Source: an uncultured Lachnospiraceae bacterium (GTDB lineage: Bacteria > Bacillota > Clostridia > Lachnospirales > Lachnospiraceae). From it: 59,396 bases of DNA. The position numbers and the translations under genes are program-made. Below are positions 33,565-42,419 of this stretch, in pieces (position 1 is the stretch's first letter; each line of letters opens with the position of its first letter). The notes under the pieces were generated by a model, which saw only the letters and a list, made by a program, of their open reading frames with translations, made no database searches and was not told the origin of the DNA. The stretch is from the NCBI GenBank assembly GCA_947629385.1, contig CANRDO010000015.1, positions 1 through 59,396 on the forward strand. Reading direction: 5' to 3'.

Positions 33565-36500
33565 ATGCCGGAAGAAGAACAGCAGAAGGATAAAAGAAAG
33601 AAGCCAGAAAGAAAAGAGGCAGGACAGCAATACAGCATCAGGGGCAGGCAAAATGATTCAGGAAGGTACAGCATCGGAAAGGAGCAGGCGGCGGTGAGAT
33701 TTTCAAGAGGAGAGACGATCCATGTGATCCTGGATCCGCAGGCGGACGCAGGGATCCGCAGGGTCTGGGAGAAGGTGGCAAAGGATATTCGGGATACGAC
33801 GGGCGCGGACTGCATCCTGAGCGATCCCGGTGAGGCGTGCGGGCAGGCGATCCTGGTCGGCACCACAGGGAGCGGAGCGTTCGCAGAAGAGCTTCAGGAA
33901 CGGATCCCCCAGCTTTCAGAGCTTGAGGGAAAATGGGAGGCCTACGGCTTCTTCCTCACAGAGCGTCCGATTCCGGCGGCGGAGGAAGGGCTTATCATTC
34001 TGGGCAGCGATAAGCTCGGGACGATCTACGGTATGTTCCATCTCTCGGAGCTGCTCGGCGTCACCGCATGGGGCTTCTGGGGAGACGTGACGCCGCCGTC
34101 CTGGGAGAGCGTCACATTGACGTCGGAGCAAAATATGTTCTCGAAAGAGCCGTCCGTAAAATACCGCGGCTTTTTCATCAACGACGAGTGGCCCTGCTTC
34201 GGCAATTGGACGACGGAGCACTACGGAGGCTTCACAGCGGAGATGTACGACAAAGTTTTTGAGTATCTTCTGCGCATGAAAGGCAACTATCTTTGGCCCG
34301 CAATGTGGTCTTCCTCGTTTTTGCTGGACGGACCGGGACTTAAGTCTATGGAGCTTGCGACCGAATACGGGATCTACATCGGGATGTCGCACCACGAGCC
34401 CTGCATGCGCTCCGGCGAGGAGTTTTCCCTGTTTAAGGGCGAGGATTCTGTATACGGAATGGACTGGGATTACGCGAAAAACAAGGAAGGTCTGCTGCGC
34501 TTCTGGGAGGATGGCCTGACGAGAGTGAAGGATCAGAACATTTTCCCGACCGTGGGGATGCGCGGGGAGCGCGACAGCAAGCTGCTGGCGGAGGGATCGT
34601 CGGTCGACGAGAACGTGCGCCAGCTCAAAGAGATCATCACGCAGCAGCGCAGGATCATCCGGGAATGCGTCGAGTCGGAAAGAGGCTCCGTGCCGCAGCT
34701 CTTCGCGATCTACAAAGAGGTGGAAGAATACTATTTCGGAGATGGTCAGTCGGAGGGACTTCAGGGCTTTCCGGAGCTGGAGGATGTGACGCTGCTGTTC
34801 AGCGACGACAATTTCGGACACATGCGCGCGCTGCCGCAGACGAAGCACCGGGGCGGCTGCGGGATGTACTATCATCTCGATTATCACGGCGCGCCGATCT
34901 CCTACGAGTGGGTCAATTCCACGCCGCTTACGCACATCTGGGAGCAGATGACGGAGGCGTACGAATATGGGGTGCGCGAGCTCTGGATCGTGAATGTGGG
35001 CGACGTGAAATTCCAGGAGTATTCGCTGGGGTACTTCATGGAGCTGGCTTATGATTTTGAACGGCTGGGAACGGGACATTATCCGCAGACGCTGGCCTAT
35101 ACGCAGGAGTGGATCCGGCGGCTGTTCGGGTCTTACCTGCCGGAGGAAGTCTGCAGGGAGATCGTCTGGATTCAGGAGGAGTCCGTACGCCTGCATGGGC
35201 TGCGCCGCGCGGAAGCCCTCAACGACCGGGTCTACCATCCGGCGCACTATCATGAGGGACGGGCGATGCTGCAGCGCGCGGATCGTCTGGAGCAGGAGAA
35301 TGAGCGCATGCGGGAGCGCCTTTCGGACACGCCCTGCGCCGACGCTTATTTCAGCATGATCTATTATCCGGCGGCCGGGATCGCCAACCTTCTGAAGATG
35401 CATCTGTACGCAGGCTTCAACCACCTGTACGCCGCGCAGGGGATCGCTCTTGCCAACACACATGGGGAAAAGCTGGAGGAATGCATCCGCAAAGACGAGG
35501 AGCTTGGGGAACAGATGGCCGCGTTTCGGGACGGCAAATGGCGGGGCATGGAGCGGGCCGCGCACATCGGTTTCGTGAACTGGAACGAGCAGGACTGGCG
35601 CTATCCGGTACGCCATGTGGTCACGCTTCCGGAAAAACCGCGTCTCACCGTGTCGCGCGCGGACGAGTGCGAGATCTATACCAATCAGTATTTCCCGAAG
35701 CCGCTTGTAGTTGAGGATTTCTGCTATGAAGGGACGGAGGAAGTTCTGCTGCGGATCGCGAACAGCGGACAGGGCGTCCTGCACTGGCAGATCGACGATG
35801 TCCCGCCCTGTCTGGAGTTCTCTGCTGTGTTGGGGGACACGGAACTGGCAGACGAAGTCAGCGTCCGGCTGCGCAGGGAAGAATTCCCGGATGAAAAGCT
35901 GGAGGTCTCCTGCAGCATCCGCTCCGGACAGGAGTATGTGCCGCTTCGCTTCCTGCTGCGCAAACCTGCATGCGGAGGGCAAGTGCCAACACAGTGTGCG
36001 GATTGCGCGCCGTGCAAGGAGATCCATCTTCTCGAAACTCAAGCTCAGGGCGAAGGATCTGCTTCCGAGGGAGCGAAGGACAGCGCATTCCTGCTTCAGG
36101 GTGGGCTTTGCGTGATCAATGCCGTGGACTATAGCCGCAGGGAAGCAGGGAGATACGAAGGCGCGGAGGCCGCTTTTGAGAAGCTTGAGGATTACGGGAA
36201 GTTCGGTTCAGGGATGAAGGTCTTCCCTGTCACAGCATCCTTTTCCGGGGAAGCAGACGCTCCCTGCCTGTATTATGAGATTGAAAGCACGAAGTCGTGT
36301 GAGGCGATCCTGGCGCTGCACACTTCCCCGGCGAATCCTCTGGTCTACGGGGGAATGCTGCGCCTGGGCGTGTCGGTCAACGGGGAGGCTTCGCAGACGG
36401 CGGTGATCGCGGGCGAGGGCTACCGGGGCGGCGAGAACAGCTGCCGGGAATGGTCGGAGGCGGTGCTTGATCAGGAACATGTGGCGGAGGCTCCGATCAC

Positions 36501-36654
36501 CCTGCGCGCCGGACGGAATCAGATCGCGGTCTCTGCGCGCGAGGCGGGACTGGTGCTGGAGCGCCTGGTGATCCGCGAGACGGGAGTTGCCCTTAAACTC
36601 TCGTATTTCGGGCCGCCGGCAAAGCGGCAGGCGCCCGCGGGCGACATTGTCTGA
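33565..36654 (+). CDS. GH115 xylan alpha-1,2-glucuronidase
   Basis: 1029 residues, no signal peptide. The first 40 residues are charged and non-conserved. The family pattern begins at VRFSRGETIHVILDPQAD. Landmarks of GH115 are FLTERPIP, GSDKLGTIYGMFHLSELLGV, KYRGFFINDEWP, YLLRMKGNYLWPAMWSSSF, GMSHHEPCMR, MYYHLDYHGAPISYEWVN, ELWIVNVGDVK, YYPAAGIANLLKMH and VNWNEQDWRYP. The enzyme removes (4-O-methyl-)glucuronic acid from xylan or xylo-oligosaccharides, and members act even on internal residues. The cytoplasmic location fits intracellular trimming after import. The C-terminal 250 residues are the usual beta-rich domain. A later start near 33690 is possible, because the N-terminal extension is low complexity. 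Confidence 0.92.
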   Translation: MPEEEQQKDKRKKPERKEAGQQYSIRGRQNDSGRYSIGKEQAAVRFSRGETIHVILDPQADAGIRRVWEKVAKDIRDTTGADCILSDPGEACGQAILVGTTGSGAFAEELQERIPQLSELEGKWEAYGFFLTERPIPAAEEGLIILGSDKLGTIYGMFHLSELLGVTAWGFWGDVTPPSWESVTLTSEQNMFSKEPSVKYRGFFINDEWPCFGNWTTEHYGGFTAEMYDKVFEYLLRMKGNYLWPAMWSSSFLLDGPGLKSMELATEYGIYIGMSHHEPCMRSGEEFSLFKGEDSVYGMDWDYAKNKEGLLRFWEDGLTRVKDQNIFPTVGMRGERDSKLLAEGSSVDENVRQLKEIITQQRRIIRECVESERGSVPQLFAIYKEVEEYYFGDGQSEGLQGFPELEDVTLLFSDDNFGHMRALPQTKHRGGCGMYYHLDYHGAPISYEWVNSTPLTHIWEQMTEAYEYGVRELWIVNVGDVKFQEYSLGYFMELAYDFERLGTGHYPQTLAYTQEWIRRLFGSYLPEEVCREIVWIQEESVRLHGLRRAEALNDRVYHPAHYHEGRAMLQRADRLEQENERMRERLSDTPCADAYFSMIYYPAAGIANLLKMHLYAGFNHLYAAQGIALANTHGEKLEECIRKDEELGEQMAAFRDGKWRGMERAAHIGFVNWNEQDWRYPVRHVVTLPEKPRLTVSRADECEIYTNQYFPKPLVVEDFCYEGTEEVLLRIANSGQGVLHWQIDDVPPCLEFSAVLGDTELADEVSVRLRREEFPDEKLEVSCSIRSGQEYVPLRFLLRKPACGGQVPTQCADCAPCKEIHLLETQAQGEGSASEGAKDSAFLLQGGLCVINAVDYSRREAGRYEGAEAAFEKLEDYGKFGSGMKVFPVTASFSGEADAPCLYYEIESTKSCEAILALHTSPANPLVYGGMLRLGVSVNGEASQTAVIAGEGYRGGENSCREWSEAVLDQEHVAEAPITLRAGRNQIAVSAREAGLVLERLVIRETGVALKLSYFGPPAKRQAPAGDIV

Positions 36655-36753
36655 GGGATGCCTCTGTCCCTGCAGTGTCTGTCACAAATTTGTTTTACTT
36701 AGAATTTGAGAAACTGAGCATGCGCGTTCTTCCGATGCGGAAAGCTCGGACCG

Positions 36754-36799
36754 GGCTGCCGTGAAATGTCGATGTCTGACATTTTGCGGCAGCCTTTTT
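36754..36799 (+). terminator. Strong terminator closing the xylan locus
   Basis: GGCTGCCG pairs with CGGCAGCC, the inner arms TGAAATGTC and GACATTTT extend the stem, and five T follow. Base composition turns AT-rich immediately after it. Confidence 0.93.
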
Positions 36800-36986
36800 A
36801 CATGCCTTTGAAAACTCGATAGTTTCTGGGATTTATTGGCGTGGTTTTATTATTTTGGAACAACATTTGCCGACACATATGGAACAAAGAGATGGAATAA
36901 AATTGATTGGTGGATACTTATTAAATATTCTGATAATAAAATAAATATACAAAGAATAGACACAATTTTGACAATTTTGCAAAAAA

Positions 36987-37015
36987 TTGACAAATACTAT
37001 TTTTTCATATATAAT
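36987..37015 (+). promoter_or_regulatory. Perfect consensus sigma-A promoter of the multi-ATPase operon
   Basis: TTGACA (36987-36992), exactly 17 bases, TATAAT (37010-37015), in an A/T-rich stretch. Transcription would start near 37022, giving a leader of about 60 bases. The rest of the 36800-37082 gap shows no gene or obvious operator. Confidence 0.88.
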
Positions 37016-37082
37016 CTTTGCGATTGCATAGTTATAATTTGCTTCTGTGATTCGGATTATAGTTTGATGGGATGAGATACGT

Positions 37083-38180
37083 ATGATTATATTGAAGATA
37101 ATAGGAAAGCTGTTTTGTGGGTTCTTGGTTCTTGGACTCGTGAATGAAGCTTTTGCTGATTATGAGCGTTGGCCCATGTATGTATTTCTCGCGGTGCTTT
37201 TTTTCATTCCTGTTTTTCGCGATGTGGTTGCATTGCTTAACAAATTGTTATCTTATATTCGAGCAAAAGGGTCTGCCAGAATCGAAATGAATAGATTACA
37301 GAGAGAGACGGAAGAGCAGAATAAAGTACGGATGGCAGAGTATGAAGAGAAACTCTTACAAGAAGCGGAGGATAAACGGAAGAAGGCATTGGAAGAGGAA
37401 GGACGACTCAGAATCTTTAATGATGCGAAACTCTGTTTGGCTGAGCATAATTGGAATGGATATTTGGAGTATGCCAACTCCAATCTGCAGGATTCAAAAA
37501 CCGCAGCGAAGAAAGCATATGATGAATTTGTAACGGAATGTGAAACTTCCATTGTGAAAAAAATGAATAAATGTTCTGGAAGCGTTATTTTAGAAATTGA
37601 ACGCGAGATAGATTTCCTTAATAGGATCACATCTGGAAGCGTGAAGGAGAAATGGGAAAAAAGATTACAACAAGTGAACAGAATTATGCCGTATGTGCAG
37701 GGGTACACGAAATCAGCTGTGCTGTCCGGTAATTCTATCAATGAAAACTACTTAAATGAACTCCGAGACAGAGATCTTTTGGAAGAAAGGCAGAAAGTCA
37801 GAAGACTAGCGCAAGCTTTTTCCCAATATCAAGGAATGGAATATTTGAGTATAGATTTAGATGGTGTTATTGATCTTATATGGTATTTTACGATTCGGGA
37901 ACCTTTTGATTCAATCAGTTATGAAAATGTAAGTTCAGTCTATAATTATTATACTGAACGAAATGGGCAGGAGTGTTTAGATCTGTTGCTTTCTGAACTG
38001 TATATCTATAAAGTACATAAAAAGGATAAAATAATAGATTATTCCGCATTTATGCATTGGTTAAAGGATCAAACAGAAAATGGCGGCGGAGAATTTGTAA
38101 ACAAGATAATAATATGGAATCATTGGCTAGATACAATGGCTCAAGATAATTTGGACCGGGAGGAATATAAAGATGCTTGA
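37083..38180 (+). CDS. Membrane-anchored coiled-coil protein, first gene of the multi-ATPase operon
   Basis: 365 residues, not recognised. Two hydrophobic helices (about 5-24 and 31-50) make an N-terminal hairpin in the membrane. A charged coiled coil follows (about 60-110, NRLQRETEEQNKVRMAEYEE), then a helical cytoplasmic domain of about 250 residues rich in Trp, Tyr and acidic residues. The likely topology places the large domain inside, a possible membrane docking platform for the FtsK-like ATPase encoded next, whose start overlaps this gene by eight bases. It is first behind a perfect consensus promoter. The ribosome-binding site is weak (GGATGAG). No homologous family comes to mind; function is inferred from context only. 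Confidence 0.8.
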   Translation: MIILKIIGKLFCGFLVLGLVNEAFADYERWPMYVFLAVLFFIPVFRDVVALLNKLLSYIRAKGSARIEMNRLQRETEEQNKVRMAEYEEKLLQEAEDKRKKALEEEGRLRIFNDAKLCLAEHNWNGYLEYANSNLQDSKTAAKKAYDEFVTECETSIVKKMNKCSGSVILEIEREIDFLNRITSGSVKEKWEKRLQQVNRIMPYVQGYTKSAVLSGNSINENYLNELRDRDLLEERQKVRRLAQAFSQYQGMEYLSIDLDGVIDLIWYFTIREPFDSISYENVSSVYNYYTERNGQECLDLLLSELYIYKVHKKDKIIDYSAFMHWLKDQTENGGGEFVNKIIIWNHWLDTMAQDNLDREEYKDA

Positions 38181-41100
38181 TTATGCTGGATTATATAATA
38201 GAGCTTTAAAGTTGGCAGATGAGTTGGATGGATATACTAAGCTAATAGAGGAAAAGAAAGCTTCCTGCGAGAAGAGAAAGAGTGATATAAAAACTGAATA
38301 TGAGAGCAGACGTCCGGCAAAGATCGCAGAAAGGAGAGAAGAAAAGAAAAATACTATTGAGCGAGATCGCAGGGAATATAGCGAAAAGCTGGATGATGGC
38401 AATATAGACATCAAAGAGATATTGCTTGAGGCTGTATGCAAATCACTTGATAAGGATATAGTGTCTTTAGATGAAGCCAGAGACGTCATAGAAAAACTGC
38501 TAAAGTCTGCTGAAAGAAGAAGCTTTCTGGAAAACAGAAAACAGCGTGAATTAAGAGAAAAAAAGGCAGATATATTGAAGAAAACATTAAACATATTATC
38601 AAGCGCAGATGATATGGAAAAAGATTTTTCAACTATGATAGCGTCTGTGAGAAGTGACGTTGCTAATAAATACAACGATGCCTGGAAAATAGTTCTGGAA
38701 GAAATAATGTCGCTTGAAAAAGAAAATTCAGAGCAGAATAAGAATAATGAGTTAGATACTGAAAATAGAAAAATAAAATATGAAGTTGACCAAGCCACAG
38801 CAGACTTGAAAAAATGGTTTGAAAAGGAAATAATATCTTCCGGTTTCATTGAGTCTTACAATGATATACTTTCGTCGGTTCCAGATGCACGGGACTTTAA
38901 CACTACAACTGTTTTCCCAGAAGGGATAACATATGGGTCTGTGCGGATCAATCTGTATGATACGGCGACTGCGCCGGAACAGATAAGCTTTATTGATGAT
39001 GCTTTAAGAGATTTAATAAAAAGAAATAACTATCATTATCAGAAATACATTGATGTTCCTTATGGACGTAGTTTCAGTGAAAACATTAGTAAGCAGTTTT
39101 TTTATGATCTGCGATCAAAGAAGAAGACAGCAGAGACCTTAAACTCAGTAATTCTACAGCTGCTCATGAGTGTACCTTGTCACAAAGTGCATTTCACGCT
39201 GATTGATCCGTTGGAAGCGGGAGCGAGTTTTGCTAAATTTGGTACCATTAAGGATATAGATGCTAAGTGTATCAATATCGTTCGTGAGGAAAATGACATC
39301 GAAAGATACATAATTAATATCGAACGCGAGATTGCAAGCTTTGCAAACAGTTTGGTCGGATATGAAAATATAATCGATTATAATAAAGCTGCAGGTGAAA
39401 AGGGGAAACCAGAAATGGCACAGCCATTTCATGTTATTGTTGTTATGGATTTTCCAAACAGATTTACCAAGCCGGCTTTATCCAGCCTGCTCACTATAGT
39501 AAGCACTGGCGACAGGTGTGGAGTATATACCATTCTGGCTGGCGATAAGGACGATAGTGGCGACAGTGCAAGTTATGCAGATTATGAGAAAATTTGCGAG
39601 CTGATGAAACAGTACGGGAGAATAACGATAGCAGGGAAAGAGGATACATATAGTGTTGAAATCGGAGGCCGGACGTTGCAGTATATTCCGAAGGAACTTC
39701 CGAGAGATGTATTGTTGGACAATGCAATAAATGAATTCAAAAGCATTATTTCAGAACCGTATCGCATCACAATACATGCCAGAGACATATATAAGGAGTT
39801 GATTAAGAATAAATCCAAATGGTTTTTCTATGAGGGATCAGATTCCACTGGAATTGAAATACCTATTGGCGAAGAAGGTATTTCGAAAAGCATTAGTATC
39901 CATCTTGGTGGGGATTACAGTATGTCTCACCATATCTTGGTGATCGGGATGACAGGTTCTGGAAAGAGTAACCTGCTTCGTACCATCATTATGAATACTC
40001 TCCTAAAATATAAGCCGGAAGACGTACAATTCTACCTGTTGGATTTCAAAGAGGGAGTAGAGTTTGCACGGTTTGCGAAATACAAATTGAAGAATTTCCG
40101 GGTGATTGCTACTGATACAGAAAAAGAATTTGGATTATGTGTATTAAACGAATTGAGAAATGAATATAGTCGGCGGATGACCTGCTTTAAAGATCATAAT
40201 GTATATAATATTGAAGAGTATAACAAAACGGCACAAAAAAAGATGCCAAGATTAGTGCTGATTTTTGATGAATTTCAGGAATTGTTTAATGAGCCTGACA
40301 ATCAAATCTGTATTGAGAGTAAGTCAGTCTTGACAAATCTGGCAGCACAGGGAAGAAACGCCGGGATACATTTGATATTGGCTACGCAAAATGTAGCACA
40401 GGCGACTGTCTTGGATCAGAATGTTTTTAAACAGTTTAAAATAAGGATTCTCTTCTCCTGCGAAGCATCCTCTGCTCAGCAATTATTAAGTGCCGATAAT
40501 CCCGCTGTTTCTACAATCATAAATAGAAGCCCTGGGCAGGCTCTGTTTAATGACGCGATGGGTGATAAGAAGAATAATAAAGATTGCCAGATTGTTCTCT
40601 ATGATAGTGAAGATGAGTTTGCTTACTTAAAGGAAATTGCTGAGAAGCAAGAAGAATTATTCCCTGAAATGACAGCCGCGCCGCGTCTGCTTATTTCCAG
40701 CGTGCAAGATGATCCGCATAATATTTTGAACAAGTTTGTAAATGAGGAGGAACTGCCGGAGACTGACCTGGGAGCACCTTATCGGCTATATATAGGGGAA
40801 TCTTTAGCGATGAAGAATACCTTTAAGCCGAGTTTATCCTGTAATAAGGGAGAAAATATGCTCATGATAGGTATGCCGGGTGATACGGCGGCTTTATTAA
40901 GTGCCTATGTGTGTATGAGCTTAATCGTCTCGGAAATTCAGAATGAACTTAAGTCAGACGATCAGATAATTGATTTCGTTGACTTCACTGCGGAATCGGA
41001 TCACTTAGATATTTTGTATAAGGTTAGGCAAGAGTTGCCCTCATATTTTCGAGTAATCCATAAGGATAGTGTAATTACCTATCTGCAAATGATGAAAGAA

Positions 41101-41574
41101 GAGATTCAGCAAGCAAAGGAAGAAGTATCAGGTTATCGGCGTTTTATGATATTCTTTGGGTTAAACCGTGCGAAAGCATTGGTTGACGATGATATTTTGA
41201 ATGCCGCTTTTGAGCATACGCCTAAAGAAGATCTTGAATATATTTTAAAGGAAGGACCAACAGTCGGAGTGAATTCGATCATCTGGGCGGATAACGTTCA
41301 ATCTTATATGCACTATTTTAATAATTATACGAGATACTTTAATTTCAGGTTGGCACATAATTTAGACGATAATGATGCTTTTGCAATCCTTAATGAGACC
41401 ATACCGCACGATATGTCAGAGCTCAACTTAATTTCATATTGCGCAAACGAGAGCAATGAAAAAATACGTATATACAAGAGACCTACGGATGAATGGATCA
41501 GCAGATTTATCGAAAGGGCAAGAACTTCAAGGTTTATGGATGGGAGGGGCAGAACTCATGAGCTGGAAGAATAA
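38173..41574 (+). CDS. FtsK/SpoIIIE-type ATPase with coiled-coil N-terminus and second degenerate ATPase module
   Basis: 1133 residues. Residues 1-220 are long charged coiled coils. A middle domain (230-560) precedes an FtsK/SpoIIIE motor with Walker A GMTGSGKS (592-599), FYLLDFKEGVEF and Walker B LVLIFDEF (Asp699, Glu700). The segment IHLILATQNV and the R/Q-rich region after it are also family-like. A second module (about 880-1110) has a P-loop relic, GMPGDT at 900-905, without the GKS/T, as seen in the tandem ATPases of EccC/EssC from type VII secretion. Unlike FtsK there is no N-terminal TM region and no gamma domain. It is presumably a hexameric translocase of protein or DNA working with the membrane protein encoded before it. 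Confidence 0.88.
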   Translation: MLDYAGLYNRALKLADELDGYTKLIEEKKASCEKRKSDIKTEYESRRPAKIAERREEKKNTIERDRREYSEKLDDGNIDIKEILLEAVCKSLDKDIVSLDEARDVIEKLLKSAERRSFLENRKQRELREKKADILKKTLNILSSADDMEKDFSTMIASVRSDVANKYNDAWKIVLEEIMSLEKENSEQNKNNELDTENRKIKYEVDQATADLKKWFEKEIISSGFIESYNDILSSVPDARDFNTTTVFPEGITYGSVRINLYDTATAPEQISFIDDALRDLIKRNNYHYQKYIDVPYGRSFSENISKQFFYDLRSKKKTAETLNSVILQLLMSVPCHKVHFTLIDPLEAGASFAKFGTIKDIDAKCINIVREENDIERYIINIEREIASFANSLVGYENIIDYNKAAGEKGKPEMAQPFHVIVVMDFPNRFTKPALSSLLTIVSTGDRCGVYTILAGDKDDSGDSASYADYEKICELMKQYGRITIAGKEDTYSVEIGGRTLQYIPKELPRDVLLDNAINEFKSIISEPYRITIHARDIYKELIKNKSKWFFYEGSDSTGIEIPIGEEGISKSISIHLGGDYSMSHHILVIGMTGSGKSNLLRTIIMNTLLKYKPEDVQFYLLDFKEGVEFARFAKYKLKNFRVIATDTEKEFGLCVLNELRNEYSRRMTCFKDHNVYNIEEYNKTAQKKMPRLVLIFDEFQELFNEPDNQICIESKSVLTNLAAQGRNAGIHLILATQNVAQATVLDQNVFKQFKIRILFSCEASSAQQLLSADNPAVSTIINRSPGQALFNDAMGDKKNNKDCQIVLYDSEDEFAYLKEIAEKQEELFPEMTAAPRLLISSVQDDPHNILNKFVNEEELPETDLGAPYRLYIGESLAMKNTFKPSLSCNKGENMLMIGMPGDTAALLSAYVCMSLIVSEIQNELKSDDQIIDFVDFTAESDHLDILYKVRQELPSYFRVIHKDSVITYLQMMKEEIQQAKEEVSGYRRFMIFFGLNRAKALVDDDILNAAFEHTPKEDLEYILKEGPTVGVNSIIWADNVQSYMHYFNNYTRYFNFRLAHNLDDNDAFAILNETIPHDMSELNLISYCANESNEKIRIYKRPTDEWISRFIERARTSRFMDGRGRTHELEE

Positions 41575-41803
41575 TGACCAAGTCGATCCAATTGATGAGA
41601 AATTGGAGGAACTAAAAAAGAAAGAAGAATGTTATAAAACAATTGCAGATGAAATGTGCAGTAATTTGAAGAGTATTAAGGAAATAGATACAGAGTATGA
41701 GAATCTATGCCGTAGAAAGCAGATGGTGTTGACCATTGTGATAACAGTACTTGTAGTCTGTGCGGTCATTTTGACCTTGGGCATATACTTTGGAAATTTC
41801 TAA
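41558..41803 (+). CDS. Small tail-anchored-type membrane protein
   Basis: 81 residues. A charged helical or coiled-coil N-terminal region (about 1-50, IDEKLEELKKKEECYKTIAD) is followed by one C-terminal TM helix (MVLTIVITVLVVCAVILTLG) and a short end, the layout of a tail-anchored protein. The open frame starts at 41456, but ATG 41558 follows GGGAGGGG and overlaps the ATPase gene by 17 bases. Unrecognised. Its size and topology would fit a membrane adaptor or pore subunit of the system (inference). Confidence 0.75.
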   Translation: MSWKNNDQVDPIDEKLEELKKKEECYKTIADEMCSNLKSIKEIDTEYENLCRRKQMVLTIVITVLVVCAVILTLGIYFGNF

Positions 41804-41830
41804 GGATAATAAATTAAAGGGGTCTATCTG

Positions 41831-42394
41831 ATGGCTGAGCAAAGAAAAAGATATACCAATGTGAATATGATTTTATCCTGGGATATAGCTGCGCTTAGAG
41901 AAAGATATTTGAAGGATACAGGACAATCTCCAGACAGTGAGATGGAAGAATTGAGCAGGCAGTTATTTGTCCCGGAAGAAACAGAAACTTCAAGTAATAT
42001 TGGCCAGCTTCCGGCAGCATTGGTTGAATTGCTCATTGAAAAGCAATTGTTTCGTGGCAATCTAAAAAGCGATTTGGTAGAACGTGGAATAATACAGTTG
42101 CAGAATGAATCAGATTGCCCTGATATTGTTTCGCTTATGGAGAAGCTTTTGCTGTATGGGAAAAAGAATATCTCACGAAATAGAATTACTGATATTATAA
42201 ATAGTTTAGATCAGAGCGATGAGCTTCAATATTTGATAAATGCTGTTCTCCAGGCAAAACTGTTAAATCTTGAGTCTGAGGAAAGCAGGCAACAGGCTGA
42301 GCTGAAAAAGAAGGAAAGTATACTGGCAAAGGAAGCAGAAGAAAAGAAACGTGAGTTGGAAAAAGCTTTACGAAACCAGATGAATTATCGTTAG
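41831..42394 (+). CDS. Unrecognised helical protein of the multi-ATPase operon
   Basis: 187 residues, soluble and mainly helical. The C-terminal third is a Lys/Glu coiled coil (SRQQAELKKKESILAKEAEE). Residues 1-60 include an SWDIAALRERYLKDTGQ segment and are acidic. No motif or family is recognised. It starts 27 bases after the small membrane protein gene with AAAGGGG upstream, so it is clearly within the operon. It might be a scaffold or substrate of the kinase. Confidence 0.75.
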   Translation: MAEQRKRYTNVNMILSWDIAALRERYLKDTGQSPDSEMEELSRQLFVPEETETSSNIGQLPAALVELLIEKQLFRGNLKSDLVERGIIQLQNESDCPDIVSLMEKLLLYGKKNISRNRITDIINSLDQSDELQYLINAVLQAKLLNLESEESRQQAELKKKESILAKEAEEKKRELEKALRNQMNYR

Positions 42395-42419
42395 CATAGT
42401 AATCTGTAATGGTGTGGAT

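Noticed and set aside
36836..37075. 79-codon frame from a TTG before the multi-ATPase operon
   Set aside because: No ribosome-binding site, biased composition, and it contains the consensus promoter at 36987-37015.
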